Positions 61,035-64,000 of a stretch of DNA of 64,000 bases are shown piece after piece. The notes beneath the pieces are model-generated. The model did no database searches, was not told the origin of the DNA, and saw nothing but the letters and a program-made list of their open reading frames with translations. A program made the position numbers and the translations under genes. This stretch comes from Plenodomus lindquistii (Eukaryota > Ascomycota > Dothideomycetes > Pleosporales > Leptosphaeriaceae), in NCBI GenBank assembly GCA_025504975.1, contig JANUWI010000006.1:1612001-1676000 (forward strand). Reading direction: 5' to 3'. The first letter of the stretch is position 1. Every line of letters starts with the position of its first letter.

Positions 61035-62380
61035 TATAGAAACCTAATAAAAGAACTAGCTCCCCTAGAGAATTTTTCTAGCCCTAGAGAATTTTTAGAA
61101 TTTTAGTATTAGAAATGCTTTTCTATACTATTTTTTAGATATATTTAGTTTTAGTATACTAGTAGCTAGCCCTAGGCCTAATCTAGCTAGCCCTAAAAAA
61201 AACTAAACTAGAAATTCTCTAGTGCTAGCTCTAATTCTCTAGGGCTATACTTCTAATAAGCTTATTTTTACTAATTTATATATAAAAAGTAATTTCTATA
61301 ATACTATTAGTGCCTAGCTATAGATATAAGCTAGTGCCTTAGAGAATTTCTCTAAAATATTTAAAAAAAAGTAGAAATTCTCTAGTGCTAGCTCTAATTC
61401 TCTAGAGCTATACTTCTAATAAGCTTATTATTACTTATTTATATATAAAAAGTAATTTCTATAATAGTATTAGTAGCTAGTTATAGATATAAGCTAGTGC
61501 TTTAGAGAATTTTTTAAAAAAAAGTAGAAATTCTCTAGTGCTAGGCCTAATTCTCTAGAGCTATACTTCTAATAAGCTTATTTTTACTTATTTATATATA
61601 AAAAGTAATTTCTATAATAGTATTAGTGCCTAGTTATAGATATAAGCTAGTGCCTTAGAGAATTTTTTAAAAAAAAGCAGAAATTCTCTAGTGCTAAGCC
61701 TAATTCTCTAGGGCTATACTTCTAATAAGATTATTTTTACTTATTTATATATAAAAGGAAATTTCTATAATAGTATTAGTGCCTAGCTATAGATATAAGC
61801 TAGTGCCTTAGAGAATTTCTTTAAAATATTTAAAAAAAAATAGAAATTCTCTAGTGCTAGGCCTAATTCTCTAGAGCTATACTTCTAATAAGCTTATTAT
61901 TACTTATTTATATATAAAAAGTAATTTCTATAATAGTATTAGTAGCTAGTTATAGATATAAGCTAGTTCCTTAGAGAATTTTTTAAAAAAAAGTAGAAAT
62001 TCTCTAGTGCTAGGCCTAATTCTCTAGGGCTATACTTCTAATAAGCTTATTTTTACTTATTTATATATAAAAAGTAATTTCTATAATAGTATTAGTGCCT
62101 AGCTATAGATATAAGCAAGTGCCTTAGAGAATTTCTCTAAAATATTTAAAAAAAAGTAGAAATTCTCTAGTACTAGCTCTAATTCTCTAGGGCTATACTT
62201 CTAATAAGCTTATTTTTACTTATTTATATATAAAAAGTAATTTCTATAATAGTATTAGTGCCTAGCTATAGATATAAGCTAGTGCCTTAGAGAATTTCTT
62301 TAAAATATTTAAAAAAAAGTAGAAATTCTCTAGTACTAGCTCTAATTCTCTAAACCTATACTTCTAATAGCTTTATTTTT
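61035..62380 (+). repeat. Tandem repeat array, about 153-163 bp unit, eight copies
   Basis: GAAATTCTCTAG starts at 61211, 61374, 61527, 61680, 61843, 61998, 62159 and 62322. Unit length varies between about 153 and 163 bp, mainly by loss or gain of a TAAAATATT segment before the A-run. Units share GCTATACTTCTAATA, AAGTAATTTCTATAAT and GATATAAGC(T/A)AGTGCC. It is the larger relative of the array at 44535-45060. Confidence 0.85.
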
Positions 62381-64000
62381 ACTTATTTTTATATTAATTA
62401 TTATGTCTATTCTAAAAATAGAACCTAGTTTTAACTATAAAGTAGTTATTTAAAAAATAATTCTAAAAATTATATAAATAGTAAAAATTAACTACTAGTA
62501 GCTATTATTATCTAAAGCTATTTCTTTTATATACTTTAATATACTTATTATTAAAATTAAATACTCTTTTTTCTATATTTATAGTAAAATCTATATTTCT
62601 AAGCTAATAGCTTAAAAGGTTTTTTTAAATTTTTTTTTTTAAATTTATATAACTTTTAAATATAGCTATAATACTATAAGTATATATATTAATAATACTA
62701 ATAATAGCTTATCTATTATATAAAATTTATTTACTATACTATAACTACTTACTACTTATAGTTATTAGGTATTTCTCTAAAGAAATTATAAAAAAAAAAG
62801 TAAAAGATCTTTTTTTTGCAAAAAAAGAGAGGGCTGTTGTAATTAAACCTATAGCCTCTTTATATATAGTAGGCTAGTACTTAATAGTGTAAGCTATTTG
62901 CTACTTACCTACTATATATTTTACTTTAACTATTCTAGAATATTAATTATTATATACTAGAATAATAGAATATAGTTTCTAATAACTTTATATTAGCTTT
63001 TTAATACTATAGCTTCTTTTCTACTAGCTATAATTCTCTAGACCTATACCTTTTATAAGCTTATTTTTTCTTATTTGTATATAGAAAATAGCTTCTATTT
63101 TATAAACAATTTATAGTTATAACTTTAAAGTAGTACTATTAATAAATATTCTAATAACTATTTAAATAATAAAAATTAACTATTTATAGATATTATTATT
63201 TAGAGTAATTTTTTTAATTAACTTTTAACTATTTATTATTAATATAAAATAGTATATTTTTCTATTATTATAGTAAAATATATTCTTCTAAACTAATAGT
63301 TTAAAAAATTTCTAATTTTCTTTTATTAAAATTCTATAATTTAGTTATAACTATAATACTATAAGTATATCTATTTAAAATAGTATTTATACTTTATCTG
63401 TTATATAAAAATTAGTTAAGATACTATAATTAGTTACTAGTTATAGTTATTAAGTATTTCTCTAAAGAAATTAAAAAAAAAAGGTAAAAGATCTTTTTTT
63501 TATAAAAAAAAGGAAGACTATTATAATTAAACCTATAGCCTTTCTATATATAGTAGGCTAGTACTTAATAGTATAAGCTATTTACTACTTACCTACTATA
63601 TATTTTAGTTAAACTATTTTAGAATATTAACTATAATATACTATACTATATAACTTAAGTTTATAATATATATACTTTAGCTTTTTAATACTATAGCTAC
63701 TAACTATTATTTACTATTAAATCTAGTTATTACTAGTTATTATATTTAATATTAAAAAAGTTACCTATAATTATTATTATAAATTATAACTCTATTTTTA
63801 AATACTAATATTACTTAAAGTAATAGTTATTACCTTTATATTTTAATATTTATAAAAAAAAGAATATAGGTCTAATAGTAGTTATTATAAGTATTCTAGG
63901 TAAATTTTATTACTATAAAAAGTATATATATATTATAACTATTATTAAATATAATATAGTAAGTAAAATTATAATAATTATTTATAATAGTTAAATTATA
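62381..64000 (+). repeat. Duplicated segment downstream of the eight-copy array, with internal repeat
   Basis: About 62,380-63,000 aligns with 45,040-45,640. A further copy of part of that unit begins near 63,000 and runs off the window. Positions 63486-64000 appear identical to 45484-45998, while the copy at about 62,800-62,960 differs and keeps more G and C. No coding is readable. Confidence 0.75.

Larger units (their letters stand above)
30818..64000. other. 33-kb RIP-degraded AT-rich repeat block
   Basis: From 30,818 to the window end the DNA is strongly AT-rich. CpA and TpG are almost absent over long stretches, TpA is in great excess, and scattered CpG survives. Decoded coding remnants show Gly/Asp to Asn/Lys changes and stops in place of Gln, Arg and Trp, as RIP produces. 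Transposon remnants are listed separately. Stretches not listed below (for example 34,000-37,000, 43,830-44,530, 49,454-50,187 and 59,671-61,034) hold no feature I could resolve. Confidence 0.85.

Noticed and set aside
61035..62380. CRISPR-like array
   Set aside because: The units are 153-163 bp tandem repeats with no unique spacers, in a eukaryotic genome.
30818..64000. Mitochondrial DNA insertion or plastid-like AT-rich DNA
   Set aside because: The decodable remnants are nuclear transposons (Fot1-like DDE, Ty3/gypsy RT) with RIP-type changes, and the introns in the gene island are spliceosomal.
1..64000. tRNA, rRNA or telomeric (TTAGGG)n sequences
   Set aside because: I looked for T-loop and rRNA core signatures and for telomere repeats and saw none; a covariance-model scan was not possible here.

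Overview
The window is nuclear DNA of a filamentous ascomycete (Pezizomycotina-type). The genes carry many short spliceosomal introns (about 49-110 nt, GTAAGT-like donors, CTAAC-like branch sites). The protein families are typical of these fungi. More than half of the sequence is AT-rich repeat DNA in which CpA/TpG is almost gone and TpA is in excess, the signature of repeat-induced point mutation (RIP). I cannot name the species.

Layout. 0.9-2.3 kb: an intact seven-exon fungal rhodopsin-domain (PTH11/SAT4-like) membrane protein. 2.8-6.6 kb: a full-length but broken ABCB-type multidrug transporter. 7.3-9.4 kb: AT-rich block with a 1,864-bp Fot1/pogo-like DNA transposon that has 66-bp inverted terminal repeats. 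9.9-30.8 kb: a GC-normal gene cluster of SDR, FMO/BVMO-type monooxygenase, dienelactone hydrolase, cytochrome P450, class III CoA-transferase, GFA-domain protein, a C2H2 + Zn2Cys6 transcription factor, a dead SDR, a VOC/glyoxalase protein and a second Baeyer-Villiger monooxygenase. 30.8-64 kb: a RIP-degraded block. It holds a minus-strand Fot1-like remnant, at least two Ty3/gypsy remnants, a second 1,864-bp Fot1-like copy, tandem repeats, a large duplication, and an unusual AT-rich gene island at 50.2-54.5 kb.

How the genes may work together. The central cluster has no PKS, NRPS or terpene synthase. It has the tools to oxidise a ring (P450), make a ketone (SDR), insert oxygen beside it (two BVMO-type enzymes), open the lactone or enol-lactone (dienelactone hydrolase) and activate the acid as a CoA ester (CoA-transferase). 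GFA and glyoxalase-type proteins could handle reactive small products. I read it as a probable catabolic or detoxification cluster for a cyclic compound. The pathway and substrate are inference. Exon structures for nine spliced genes were worked out by hand and give continuous reading frames.

The most unusual part is 50.2-54.5 kb. Two small minus-strand spliced genes and a divergent plus-strand OrsD-like frame remain readable inside otherwise stop-saturated AT-rich DNA. I do not recognise the two small proteins.
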